A stretch of DNA of 64,000 nucleotides, taken from Rhynochetos jubatus (Eukaryota > Chordata > Aves > Eurypygiformes > Rhynochetidae). The translations under genes and the position numbers were made by a program. Below are positions 48,955 to 61,354 of the stretch, one piece after another (positions within the stretch are counted from its first letter, which is position 1; each line of letters starts with the position of its first letter). The notes under the pieces were generated by a model. The model ran no database searches. It saw nothing but the letters and a program-made list of their open reading frames with translations, and was not told the DNA's origin. The stretch spans positions 4,692,589 to 4,756,588 of the forward strand of contig CM050652.1 in assembly GCA_027574665.1 (NCBI GenBank), given 5' to 3'.

Positions 48955-49253
48955 GTGAGTACGGGGCGGGGGGGCACCGGCTTTCCCTTCGCGCCGCTCC
49001 GGTTAGTCACGATGAGCGCCGAGTGTTGCCTGTCCTACCTGGGGCGTTTACGGCGGGGGAGGGTGGTCTTAAAACTCTTGTTCCGAAACTTCACCGCGGG
49101 GTCGCGCCCCCCCCTCCCCATCCGTGACCTGCGGCGGTTGGCCCCGCTCGGATGGGCGGTTGCTCGCTCACCAAGAGAGCTTTAATGAAGTTAATGATGA
49201 GCAGTGGTGATGTAACCACGCGGTTTACAAGGAAGAAGCAGCTGACAAAATTT

Positions 49254-49274
49254 GGGGGGGGGGGGGGGGGGGGG
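49254..49274 (+). repeat. G21 homopolymer run
   Basis: Twenty-one consecutive G residues lie about 300 bases into intron 1 of the STIMATE-like gene, just beyond the CpG island. The run is on the nontemplate (RNA-like) strand, so both DNA and pre-mRNA could form G-quadruplexes. The exact length in the assembly should be treated with caution. Confidence 0.95.
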
Positions 49275-52200
49275 TGTCAGAGTGCCGCTTGGTTATAGCG
49301 CCCTGAACTGCATTGTGATGTCTTGTTTAATTTCGCTTAAAATCTGAAGTTTTAGAGCTTGAGAGAGGAGGTGATGTAGAGAACGTGTTTTGCTGTGAAG
49401 GGTTGGTGAGGGCTGAGTAGTGAGAAAAGGGTGGGATGCTGGTCCTGAAACACCCCAGAAAACTCGCTGTTGTTTTGCGCTGCAGCTGTGTTTTACTCGG
49501 AACAACGTGTGCGTTGCTCCTCCCTTGGGTTAAGTGGTTTGACACGGGTTGAACAACACGCCAGCGCTCACTGTTTTCCCCGTTTCAAAGCCTGCCGTGA
49601 GGATGAACTTAAACTTCAGATCTTCAGGGAGAGTAGCTGCAGGCTTTGAGGGCTTGCTTGCCCCTTTCTGCCTTCTGGAAACCACTCTCAAAGGCTCCAG
49701 CTCTGCTGTTAATGCCAAGCTGCCTGGGAAAACTGCAACGAGCTCTTCCTGTGGTAGCAGATAGCTTTTTCCACCTGGAGTAGCCCAGTTGCAACACTTC
49801 ACTGCTTGTCTTTCACCAGATATTGATGGTAAGGACAGATAAATTTGGTGTGTCCATTCCCCTTATTGATATGTGCAGATGGGTTAACTGTACTGTAAGC
49901 TCCATGGGGTGTCCCATAAAATCAAGAATATTGGTTAATTATCTCAAAATACTTGTGTGGATGAAGGTTCCATGCCCCTGCTAGCAAATCATCAGTGCTG
50001 GGCTCACTGCTGTCCTCCCTCTGCTGCAAGAGCTAATACTTCCTTGAACATTAACAACCTTGGCTAATGAAGAGAAACCAAAAGCTGATCTGTGAGGTTT
50101 CACTGTGAATCTGTTCAGTGACTACAGTCACGGAGGAAACTGCTGGCTGGGACCCTGAATGCAGATGTGTTTACAGCCCTGGGATCTGCTCTAGTTGCAG
50201 CTGGGCTGGTGGTCCCCAGTTCACTCCAGCTGTTAATTATCTGTGCCCCATTCACACCCTCCCAGCTGGAGGCTCTCTCAGATCTGCTGTTGAGGCTGTT
50301 TGTACGCAGGCTTCTAACCCACAAAGTTTATAACGGGCTTACCAACAACTTTACGTAGGGTAGTAACTTGCTTTGAAGTGGCTTCTGGGATATTCGTGTG
50401 GCCTGTTCAGTTGACAGCCTCCTGGGGAGGAGAATTTTCCAGGAGCTGGCAGGCATGGGAGCCTCTTGAGCTGGTGGTGATGAGTGTCCAGAGTCAAAAA
50501 GGTTCCTGAGAACCTTGATGTGCGTTGTCCTTCCATCCTCCCCAGCATCAAGATGGGCAGTCCCAGCTGGATGACTACCTCATCTAGAACTTGGGATGCT
50601 GCCGTTGCTGGAGCATCAGCCCTTCTGTGATAATCCTTCCTTCAGCAGTGTGACGTTTCTCTGTGTGTACTTCCATTGTTCGTACGTCTGCGAGTTCTGC
50701 CGTAATGGGATGGTGCAGGCCAGCTTGCTCCATCTTATGGGTCAGTGAGTGGAAGTTACCTCCTCTCTGAACTCAAACCAATGCCTTTTGCATTCCTTCT
50801 GCTTTGAAGTACTGGTTCAGCTCAGCAATAGGAGCACCTGAGTCTGAACAGGTAAGATTTCCAAATGGTGTAAGTGCTGTTCAGAGCACTTGAAAATATC
50901 CAGGGCAGTGGAAAGGTTCTTTCCTGGTGGGCAAAACCCAATGGAGGAGGAAGCTAGTCTTGCATGATTGTCTGAACGGGATGAGTGTGGTGTTTGTCTC
51001 ACATTGCGGAGAGGTATGTGAAACGGGTCCTTTGTGTGGTGAAAACAGGACCCAGGAGTGAATAATGCCCAGCCTTGGTAGGAAAGCTGTTCAGTGTGGT
51101 TACATTAATCTGTCAACTACCATGAGCAGTAGTGGTGAGGGTTCATCTAAGCCTACAGATACATGCTTGCTTTTCCAGTAAGACAGTCTTTAAGATTGCA
51201 GTCGAGCCTAATTCCAGTATGCTCCAGGGCTTGCTGTGGCTGCAGCTTTGCCCTATTTGGTAATCAAGTGAAAAATGAGTTGTTATCCTTCCCACCTGCC
51301 TGCACTGGCTGTGGTGGCTCTTGGGCTGTAAGGACACTTGCTACTAGAACTAAGGTACAAGCTCTTGCAGCTGCTAGGCTTTACTGTCTCTTCATGTGGC
51401 AGCCCAGTTCCCCATGCAAGAACTTGCCCTTGGGGAGGCCATGCCATGGAGGAGTGTGGATAACTGCAATCCCACAGGAAGTAGTTTTTAATGCTCTGCC
51501 TTCATCATCACTCAGCTGAGTGGAGAAAGCATCTCAGCTGCGGGTGCTGGGTGTGATTTAGGGGTTGAGTCCCTGCAGTTGCTATTTGTTTAAACCTTGT
51601 CTTTGAGGAAAGGGCTGTAAACTAGAAAAAGATGTCCAGGTTTGCACCCTGGACGGCAAAACCCTTTGAAATGAAGGGAGATCTCGTGTAGAAGTTTTAG
51701 CCATAATTCACAAACGCAGCTGTCTGGACTGCAGGAGAAACAGATTTGGGGAGTTAAAGGATCTTTTTCTCCACTGCGAATGGAAAAAGCTTTCCTTGGA
51801 GCTGGTATACGTGTTTTCTACCCCACCACTAACAGTGTGGAAGACATGGGAGAACATTTCTAACTTACTTTCTTCCTGAAACTTTCTTGGCAGCCCTCTG
51901 AATTCCCCAGTGAGGTTTAGTAGAGCTTGTTCTGCAGGTGTCAGACTTGGCTCTTGGAGAGAGTCCATGCTGCTAGGCAGGGAGAGCTGGACTGGACTGA
52001 GCTCCACAGCCCTCTACCTAGTGAAATCTGCTTTTCAGATTGACTTTTGAAAATGTCTTGATCTTGCTTAGTGTGACAACAGTGACCCTTTGTCTCCTCG
52101 TGCAGTTCACTACTGGATTCATTCCTTTGGTACATCTTGCCTTAAACTTAGCCTAAGAAGGCAGAGCTGCTTGTGGTAGGGACCCTCGTGCTGACCCCCA

Positions 52201-52581
52201 GGCAGGGCTTGGTGATGGAGGAGCTCTGTTAGCATCTACCTTGGTCTTCTATACTCTGGCCCAAGTAGCTCATCCTGAGGCAGGGCTGCAGAATAGGAGT
52301 TTGCCAGGCTGACTGTACAAGAAGGAGTGGCTCTTGACTGTGGTGCAAAATCACTGGTACAGAAGTATCACCGCATTGCAGATGTTTGCCTGGTCCCCAT
52401 GGGCTTACTAACTGATCTTCTGGCGTGTTTTTCTCCAGGATGGTGGGCAATTGGCCAGCGAAGGTGGGAAACAGCATCCTAGTGTATTGAGGCATCTGAA
52501 CTTTGGGAGAGTTTGGTGGAAACTGTGTACTCATCTCCATCAGATAAATTGGATTTAAGCAACCTTTTGTGACTTTTTAGT

Positions 52582-52853
52582 AGGGCATATTGCGATAGGA
52601 CAAGGAGTAATGGGTTTAAATTGAAAGTAGATACATGTAGATGTAAGGAAGAACTTTTTTACAATGAGAGTGGTGAAACCCTGGCACAGGTTGCCCAGAG
52701 GTGGTAGATGCCCCATCCCTGGAAACATTCACGGTCAGGTTGGATGGGCCTCTGAGCAGCCTGATCTAGTGGAAGGTGTCCCTGCCCATATCATGGGGAG
52801 TTGGACTAGATGGCCTTTCAAGGTCCCTTCCAACCCAAACCATTCTATGATCC
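52582..52853 (+). mobile_element. CR1 LINE, 3' end fragment
   Basis: The copy runs from gcgataggacaaggagtaat through ggttgcccagaggtggtaga, ggatgggcctctgagcagcc and ttggactagatggcctttca to ccttccaacccaaaccattc and tatgat. This is the canonical bird CR1 3' end in sense orientation. It is 5'-truncated and well preserved, so relatively recent. Confidence 0.95.
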
Positions 52854-54367
52854 TGCCCAGTGCCGAGTTCACTCTTGTTGCTATACATTGAATTGCTGCG
52901 CTGCTTCTGTGTTTTAGAATTCTCCTGAGTGCTATGTTGTGCTTTGGCTTTTATCATGAAAATCTCTCAAGGGAAGGTGGAAGTGTGAGTCTGTGTCAGG
53001 ACAGAGGAGAAATAACTGATCTATCACTTGATCTGTCCAGCATTCTATTCTGTTTTGAAGTAGATTTGCCTGGGCCTCAAAAGCCCTACAGGTGTCCCGT
53101 GCCCAAGACAGGCTCTGCTGACTTTACTTCCTCGAACGCAAATGTGTAACTGTGTCTGATTTTGATTATTCACACTGGTGTATATTTAAGTGGGAATTTT
53201 GCCACTGCAGGTGTTTCCCTTTAGGAAAAGGTGTGAAGCACAGGGTTTTGCAGACTGTAGTAGTCAATTTATGTGTAGGTTTGTGCGTTGAACAAAAAGC
53301 TACATTATGGCAGGACTCTCGGGATGTTATTCTTCTGCTTCAGCCCATCTGAAAACTGGCTGAGCTTGAAAAGGCATGTAGTTCTTTGGGATGTGGTAGG
53401 TCCAGGCAGCACTTGATGTCCTCCATCAAGCTGAACACAGCTTTCTACAAAGCTTTTGAATTTCAGCTGTTGGTTATGTTGACCTCTTCTCAGAGATCAC
53501 CTTCTGAACAGCTAAACCAAATGGTGAAAGCTGTGCAGACTGGGAGGAAGGAATGAATGGGTTGGGTGAGCTGAGAAATGAACTAGAGCTGCCTGAAAAG
53601 TTGGCCGTAACCCCAAGGCTGTGGAGAGCACCTTGTGCCTTGTTGAACTGGTTCTGCAATATGTGGTCAGCAACTGATGTTATATCTGACTTTTAACTGT
53701 ACAAGAAACAAGTTTTCTGTAATAAAGAGATGGAGCAAGTAATGCTTTAGGGAGGAGTCTGTTAAACTTCCAGCTGTTTTCTTTTTTTAACAGCAATTGT
53801 GAGAAAACTGTATGGCAGGCAGTTTTTAACTTCATGCAACTGGGCTGGTACTTTAATTCTTCAGGTGTTGTTCTCTTAATGGTCTCAGATCTTATGGTCT
53901 GAAGATACAGCATTCACTGTTTAAACCCCATTTTTCAAGGGACTGACCAGAAATGTAGTGATGCTTTATGTGAAGAGAGCCACTACTGCCTGCCCTGGGT
54001 CAGAGCTAAATAAAACACTCTGCTCTTGAGCTGGAACTCAGCCCCAGTCCAGGTTTTTATAAGGTCTACTGTGTCATCAGGTAGTATGCTATGTTCTCAA
54101 CTTGCAGGAGCTATAGACACCTCTCCTTCCTGAGATCTATTTTTCTTATGGTCTACCTGCATCAGCCTGGGAGCTGCAGTGTGCAGGACTTTGCATATGG
54201 CCGTTGGCTCGGTAGAGGTTTCCTGAGTGCCTAAATCTGGTTTCCATGCATGTTCCTGTAGCAGGTCAGAGCACTCTAGGTAAGAGTTTCTTTGGGATAA
54301 AAGATGTCATAGAATAGCTCAGCAATAGCTGGATATTTTCAGTAGGAGATAGTTCAATCTATATATG

Positions 54368-54808
54368 ATCGGGGGCTGGAGCACCTCTTCTATGAAGAAA
54401 GGCTGAAAGAGTTGGGCTTGTTCATCCTGAGGAAGAGAAGGCTCCAGGGAGACCTTAGAGTACCTTATAGTGCCTCAAGGGGCTTACAAGAAAGCTGAGG
54501 GGGGGGGGGGGGGGGGGAACGACATGGACGGACACGACTTTTTACAAGGACAAGGGGTAATGGGTTTAAATTGCAAGAGGGGAGATTTAGATTGGATATC
54601 AGGAAGAAGTTCTTCCCAGAGAGGGTGGGGGGACACTGGGACAGGTTGCCCAGAGAAGCTGTGGGTGCCTCATCTCTGGAAGTGTTCAAGGCCAGGCTGG
54701 ATGAGGCTCTGAGCAACCTGGTCTAGTGGAGGGTGTCCCTGCCCATGACGGGGGGGTTGGAACTAGGTGGTCTTTAAGGTCCCTTCCAACCTCAACCATT
54801 CTATGATA
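54368..54808 (+). mobile_element. CR1 LINE, longer 3' end fragment with internal G19 run
   Basis: The copy starts at atcgggggctggagcacctc, continues with gaagaaaggctgaaagagtt, and ends with aaggtcccttccaacctcaa followed by ccattctatgata. It extends further 5' than the copy at 52.6 kb. Where CR1 normally reads agctggagaggg, this copy has 19 consecutive G residues (54499-54517). The expansion arose within the element. Confidence 0.95.
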
Positions 54809-57800
54809 TACTTCCCTGCTGCCTCATGTATTGCAGACCCAGAGATAACCTAGAAGATACTCTCCATTCCTATTCCTTTCTTAAAGTATCCCCTCTGCCA
54901 GTTTTGCTGCAGGTGCTTGTGAAGCATCGATATAAGGGTATTTGGCAGGGAATGACTAAATGCATCCATTGCAGATTGAAGGATGTAAGTCGGTAGGAAT
55001 CTGTCTCCTCAAACCACTGATGGGACCTCTGCTGCTCCCTGAACTGATGGAAGGTATGCTTTTTGAGCTTTTCCAGCGTGTTTGCGGCTTCCTCCCATTG
55101 TGTCTGGGCTTGAGCTGTCTGAGTAGCTGCATGCTCTGGCTAAGAATAGTGCAGACCCCAGGGTTTTGGCCTCTGTATCCTGCATGTTGGCTTCTTTCCT
55201 GCCCGGGGCTTGGGACAAGCCTGGGAAAGGGTGTGCCCTTCAAAATAGGTTGAAATGTGTTATTGGAGACTGTACTGCTTATAAATAACGTGCAGGTTGG
55301 GCAAGGGAAGAGCTGCTGTTTCCTCCTTGGCCTCTTCTGCAAAGGCCAGAAATGAAGTCCTGACCCTCTTGCTAGTGTGATGTTGCCCCAGAGATAGGCC
55401 CTTCTCTTAGAAGCAGGTGGCAGTGTGACCAGTTCTGGGCATTGCAGCCTTTATTTTTGGCGGACCATTTGCAATTTAAGTCTATTAATGCTGTAGAGCT
55501 TTCTCTGGGTGATTCTAATATCAGGTTCATTTTCAGTATTCATCCTTTGGGGCCTGTTGCTGAGCTCAGTGGGGTCTAGGCTTGTGTCTCCTGTAAATCA
55601 AGTCCTAGAAGCTTTGTCTGAGTTGATGTCTCCCTTCCAAATCTCAGCTTCTGCATCCTTTGGTTGATTGCACTAAGATTTATTAAGGAGATGGTCTGTC
55701 AGCCAAGCACGCCATATCTCCTAGGGAAGTGAGTTTACCCCCTTGATTTTGTAGAAACCTGACTTGGGAGTCTGTTTTGCTAATTAGCTGCTACTACAGC
55801 TAATTCTGCTTAAGTTAGTGGGTTTTATTTCCAAGAGGGATGAGGCACATCTGTAGCAGAGCTGTGAATGCAACATGGGGTCAGGGATACTGCACGGAGG
55901 TATGAGGTGAAGAACAACACGAGGGAATTGGGTGGTCAAGAAAACACCATAATAAATGTCCACTTCTCACTAATCTGAAAAAATAGTGATGATAGCTCTC
56001 ACTGAGCTTTTATCTTCTAGTTCTCCATTTACAGATCTGTAACTTAAGACTCTTCTTCTAAACTTTTTTTTTTTTTTTTACATTTCACAGTTCCTACTCA
56101 GATGTCCAACTTCCACCTAGCCTGGTAATCCTCAGGGAATTTCAAGTGTATGTGGTCTTTATTGTCCTTGGTGGAAGAGGAAGGACCTGGGAGTATGTTG
56201 TTTCCTACCCTGCCCATGGTTGAGAATGTGTCTCATTGTCACTCATCTTCCTTCCCTTCTGTTTAACTTTATGGCTGTGTATTGGCAGTAACTGGAGCCA
56301 AGTAGGGAGAGAGTGGTAGCTTATGAGGACACCAGCTCAAGAAGGCAGGCTGTCATCTTGATGATGCTTTACGCTTGTTTAATGGGATAGACCTAGGTCC
56401 CCTTCTTATCCTTCTAGGAGCATCATCCCACCTGCCCAGCCTTTGCTTGAGATTCTCTGGACCACGTGGCACATCTGCATGGTCCCACAGCACCTTAGCC
56501 CATGCTGCAGCAGGGCTGTGTGCCTTGGAGCAGCCTGTGTGCTTCACGCTGGGACTTCGTGAGGCTTCCTTTTGTTGTTCTTGAGGCCTGTCTTTGAAGC
56601 CTTTCTGAAGGAAATGCGTTTTTACAGTGTGATGTATTTTACAGTTGACATCTACCTACTTTTCCGTTTAAATTTCCATTAACAGTATATTTCAGGATCA
56701 GATTGGAATAGGTTTGGTGCAGGGTTAGGTCCTGGGGGAAGAGCCTGGACAAGCAGTATCCATCTGCTTCCATTTAGCAGCTTGCTTGTTCATGGTACTT
56801 GCTGTAGCATCTTGCTCTGTTACAAGGACCCTCAGCCATGAACATGGGGTGTTCAGCTTTATTTCACCCAGCATCTCCTATCAGCCCGTGGTATCTGCAG
56901 CAGCAGGTTGCAACACTGGGTGGTTCTGTGCTCAGAGGTAGCTGACTTATGTTAAGTCCCCAATTTGCTGCTCTCCAGAAGATATAGCTCTGCCCTGTGT
57001 TAAAAGGGCAAGCTCACTAGGCCACTGACACTAGCTCAGACTCACCTTAGACATGCTGCAAGCACCCAGACTGAGCTGAGGCTAATTTCTCAAGCTTCCC
57101 TGGTTGAAGTCAACCCTGGAGCAGTTGTTCCCAACCTGTATTCAGTTTTGAGGTTCTTTGCTGCTTTTAGACTTCAGAAATTTGTCTGAAAGCTTGCCTG
57201 TACTTCCGCTGGTGCTTTCTTCCCCTTAGAAGGATTGTGGGCTGAAAGGGGTCTGAAGGTTCTTGTGAACTTTACTTGCTTCATATGATGTTAGAACCAG
57301 TTTCCTGCTCAGTGATGATGTGAAGATGAGCAAAGCGAGATGGAGAGTCCTTACTGAGTGTGTATAGCATGATTGCAAAGACCTAAAAAGCCATGACTAG
57401 CACATGGGTCTGTGAGAAGCAAATGCGTGCCAGAAAGCTGGGGGACCTGTGCTTTCCTGGCCTGTGCTGCGGTCCAGAGTGCTGCCCCAACTAGGCTTGC
57501 AGGTACCTGGTGGTTTGGGAGGATCACTTAGCTATGGAGATGTGCAGTAGCATTGCTTCCTTGCAAAACCCAGCTTGCTTTACAGATGGATGAAGCTGAG
57601 AAGGGAAGCAAAGTTAAAATAATCAATGCTGTGGCTGGTAGCACTGTTGAGAAGACAAATTCCCAATGTCTTCTGGTGTAGATGCTGTACAGGCTAGTCT
57701 CAGTTTTAATTTAACTGGGTGGGGGTTCTCTCCCATCTTGTGCAGCTCTGTGCACTAAGCTTGATTTTTAATTGGTTGTAGGTGCTAGAACTTAAATATC

Positions 57801-60272
57801 ATACATCTGGTTTGCTTGATGCACGCACAACTTTTTCTTAAGAGTGGACTGACCTCTGAGCCATGGGAGCAAACCCATGCCTACAGCTGGTGGAAGACTG
57901 AGTTGACCCCAGTGAGTGGAGGTGTGTTTTCGGAAGAGCAAAGGAGATTTCAGCCTTTCTCCAACCTCAGCCAGCTGAGCCTGTGTGTGCTGTGGCTTGA
58001 GGGAGGGATGCTTTGCAGTTGCTGCTCAGCCTGTTGCTCCAGAGCCCTACTGAGCTTCCAGAGCACAAAAGAAGTAGTGCTGCTTCAAAGAGGACTTCAT
58101 CAGCTCCTTGAGCTTTCAGAGACCTGGTGCTGCTTCTGTGTGGTTTTAGCATCACCCCTAACCTCTGGGTCACAGCTACCAAACAACTCTGCTGCCTGTT
58201 TAAGCTCTGGTAATCTTGGCTGAATTCCTGGTTTAATTTGGAGACAGCCTGCTGCAGCTCTGCACAGTAAATGCCCCATTAAGCAGTTAATTATTTCTCT
58301 ATAATACTAGCTTTTATCTTTAATACAACAGTTTTACTGTCTCTGATAATTACACAGTCTCAGATAACTCTCTTAAATCTAATGAGGCATGACAAGCTGT
58401 GTTCAACAAGGCACCACACCATTAACTTCTTACCTCTTACTTGTCATCTTATCACACTGAATTACTGTATTTCTAGCCTGAGTGGCTGTGGATACATAAC
58501 ATGTCACTTCTCATTAAGAAAATAATGAAAATCATCCCCGGCGCTCTTGCGGTTGGGCTAGTGGTCAGCTGGCTGGCCTGGTGGCACGCAGACCCCTCCA
58601 ACAGCTCCTCTGCGGTATCATGCTCTTTGCACCATGAGCTGAGCAAACTCGTTAGGTTCAGTTTAAATACCTCTGGCCACTTAAACGACTTGGTTGGTCC
58701 ATGGGCCTTTTGCTTGTGGGTGAGTGAAATGCAAATGGGCCTTTGAAGGGCATCAGTGATGACAGAGCTTGTTTGCGCTGATGGAAGTCATTGCTGCAGG
58801 GATATCTTGTGGTGGGATTTGGCTGGATAAGGGAAACCATGTGTGTTTTTTCTGGACAAGGATAGGACACACTGCTGCAGCAGCACCTGGTGTAACTTGA
58901 CATGGCTGCTGCTTCGTCATTCCTTTGTGGTGATGGCCGATCAGTCACTGGTGTGCTGATTTTCTGTACGTTTGAGTGACACCAAAAACCCTCTCTGTGC
59001 CTGGCCAGAGTTCTGGTGTTAGGGGGATCGTCTCTTCATATGTCATCCTGTCACCTTGCCAGTAAACAAAGTACAAAGTTGTACTTTTGAAGTGTCAAAG
59101 CTCCTGGCAGGTAAGTTCCTGCATCCTTCCAGTCTGGACCAGGAAGGCATTTCCCAGAGCAGTGGGCCCGGGCTGTCCCTCAGGGCAGATGGTAGGGCTC
59201 CCGCTGGCAGGCTGGGTGTTCAAGTGCAGCTGGACAGAACGAATCAGTCCGTTAATGTCTAGACACCCAACAGCAAAAAGCCCTTTATTTGGAAATCAGC
59301 TCTATCCAGCTAATATTGGGGTGCTTCTTCCCAGCCTTCCCTAAGCCTGCAGCTGGATCTGCTCTTGGAGGAGGGTTTGCTTTCTGGTATGTGGAGGCTG
59401 TATGAGTTGTGCTGTCAAAGCTGTGCATTTTCCCATGGGGCAGAGGAGGAAAACCCCTTGTTTCAGCTTATAACCAAGTTATGTTTAGAATTGTGCTGGC
59501 CTTATCGGCAGTGTTAGTGATCTAAAATAGATCAGGGATGTTGTGTTTGCCCTGTTTCTCCCACAGGCAGTAAGCAAACTCCTGTCTATAAAAGTGTGTC
59601 TCCTTAGCCCACTGTAAAATATATCCTTACCTGATCTTTTTCAGGGCATATGGCTGGTGGTGTTGAAGCTGGTGGTGTCTACTACTGCTCTGCAGTGGTA
59701 GACAGTGGGAATACAAAATGTTGTGTAATGAAGTGATGTTTTAACACTAGCTGGCACAAGCGCGGAGCTGTGCCAGGTTGAAGGTTTTGGGGCTTGGCAT
59801 CGGTACCTTTATGCTGGAGATGGATGCATGGTCCTGCTTCCCCTCAAAGGTCCTCTGGCCCTGTTAGCTGCAAGGAGGAGAAGGCTTTATTGCACTGCTG
59901 TGACTCAAAGGCTTAACAGACTCTTGGGCTGTCACAGTTTCACTGTCACTACCACAATTTCAACTTGCTTGGAAGAATTATTAGGGCTGGTAGGTAGTGA
60001 TGAACACTCCATAGCTTCCCTTAGGTTTCTTCCCATGGCATGAAGATGCTGCTGCTGAAGGATGCCAGAAGCATGTACCTACCTCCCAAACACCTCTGCT
60101 GTTCATCCGTCTGAGCTGTGGGTGCATGCAATGCCTCTGGTCGCTTTGGAGCCAGGGCCTTTGATTTGCTCAGCTTTAAACTGGCAAATGCTGAGGGTCC
60201 TCCAGGTTTTTTTTTCACTGCTTTTATAGTGTTCATCTCTGATTAATGTAACTTCTCTGATCTTCTTTGCAG

Positions 60273-60321
60273 TGAAACGACTTAAGGAACCAGAGGAAGA
60301 GAGGCGTTCCTGGAGGATATG
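60273..60321 (+). CDS. STIMATEL: STIMATE-like, coding exon 2
   Basis: This 49-base exon lies between a tctttgcag acceptor and the donor ATATG|GTGAGA. With the C carried from exon 1 it encodes LKRLKEPEEERRSWRI and the first two bases of Trp. It aligns with LKRFREPKHERRPWRIW of human STIMATE, a charged segment after the first membrane span. It enters in phase 1 and leaves in phase 2, and both junctions keep the frame. Confidence 0.92.
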
Positions 60322-61258
60322 GTGAGACTTCTAATTCAGACCTTGAAAAGACCATGTATCTCTAATACTAAGCTTCTTTTATACTAACCATCTTCTAGGC
60401 CCTCTGAGTATCCAGCATGGTATTTCATCATTAAATTAAATGCTCTGCTACTGATTCCTAAGAAAGCCTCCATAAAGTAGCTGGTGCTCCCTAGAAGTAA
60501 AATTCTCTACCTAGCTCCTCCAAGAAAGCTTGTTTTTACTGTAAGTGACTGAAGCGAGAGGTTATGTTCCCCTCTCATCTGTTGGCATATCTGCACGTGG
60601 GCTGCCTCCCAGGCAGGGTCAAGTTTTGTTCTTAAATTTGATTAATCACTTTGGTGTCCCCTGACCCAGCTCAGGAAAAGACCAGGCAATGTGTCTGGCA
60701 GTGTGTGGATGTAAGGTAGCTGGGTATTGCTGGCAGCTTTGGGCGCCTCTACCATACAGGGGTGCTCTGTGGGTTTTACAGGCTGTGAGAGCTGGGCATA
60801 TGGCTGGGGTCAGCCTATGGTAAAGCTGGCTGGGCAGCATGGAGCTACCTGCCAGTGAGAGTGATGAAAAGCTTGTCAGTCTCCCCAGTTTGGTTCTTCC
60901 TCTAAAATAATTTGGCTATTCAATCTAATTCCCTGTGGCTGGATGCAAAAACTGGAAGTGGCTGAACACCTTCCCTGTGCTTACGGCTCGTTTTTCTCCA
61001 AAAACTGGGGCTGGCACTGGAGGGTGAACTGCCCTTTGCTGCAGGCTAACTTTCAGCTGCTACATGCTGAAGTGATATCTTTGTTTTTTTCTGAAGTATC
61101 TGGAGTCAGCCAAACTCCCTATTTTCACCTCATACAGCTTCTCGAGCATCATGAATGCATCTTGGAGGAAAGCAGATCCATGCAGAGCCTTTGCTTGGAT
61201 GACTGCTCTGCTGCTGGTGCTCTAGGACCCAGATCTCTCTTCCTTTTTTTTCCTCCAG
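60322..61258 (+). other. STIMATEL: STIMATE-like intron 2
   Basis: This 937-base intron runs from gtgaga to a strong pyrimidine tract, tttttttcctccag. It contains no recognised repeat or RNA gene. The 114-codon open frame at 60943-61287 overlaps its end in another frame and is not coding. Confidence 0.9.
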
Positions 61259-61354
61259 GTTTTATGATACCTTCAAGCAAGCAATAGGTGCCCTTTTCAT
61301 CCACTTTGCCAATGTATTTCTGTCAGATCTCACTGAAGAGGACCCTTGTTCTCT
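61259..61354 (+). CDS. STIMATEL: STIMATE-like, coding exon 3
   Basis: This 96-base exon is followed by the consensus donor CT|GTAAGT. It completes Trp and encodes [18 protein letters not shown], then [13 protein letters not shown]. The human paralog reads [20 protein letters not shown] and [11 protein letters not shown], so this is the best-conserved part of the family. [14 protein letters not shown] forms the second hydrophobic segment; DLTEEDPC is an acidic loop. One difference is Phe for Ser in DTSKQAIG. Confidence 0.95.

Larger units (their letters stand above)
48955..60272 (+). other. STIMATEL: STIMATE-like intron 1
   Basis: This 11.3-kb intron runs from gtgagt to ctttgcag. It carries a G21 run at 49254-49274, CR1 copies at 52.6 and 54.4 kb, a G19 run at 54499-54517 and a T run near 56,066-56,079. 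I see no convincing internal exon. An 81-codon plus-strand frame at 58501-58746 with a hydrophobic N-terminus is most likely chance. Confidence 0.85.

Noticed and set aside
48333-49010. 225-codon Asp/Gly-rich open frame on the minus strand
   Set aside because: Another frame of the repeat array and the CpG island in antisense, with no independent support.
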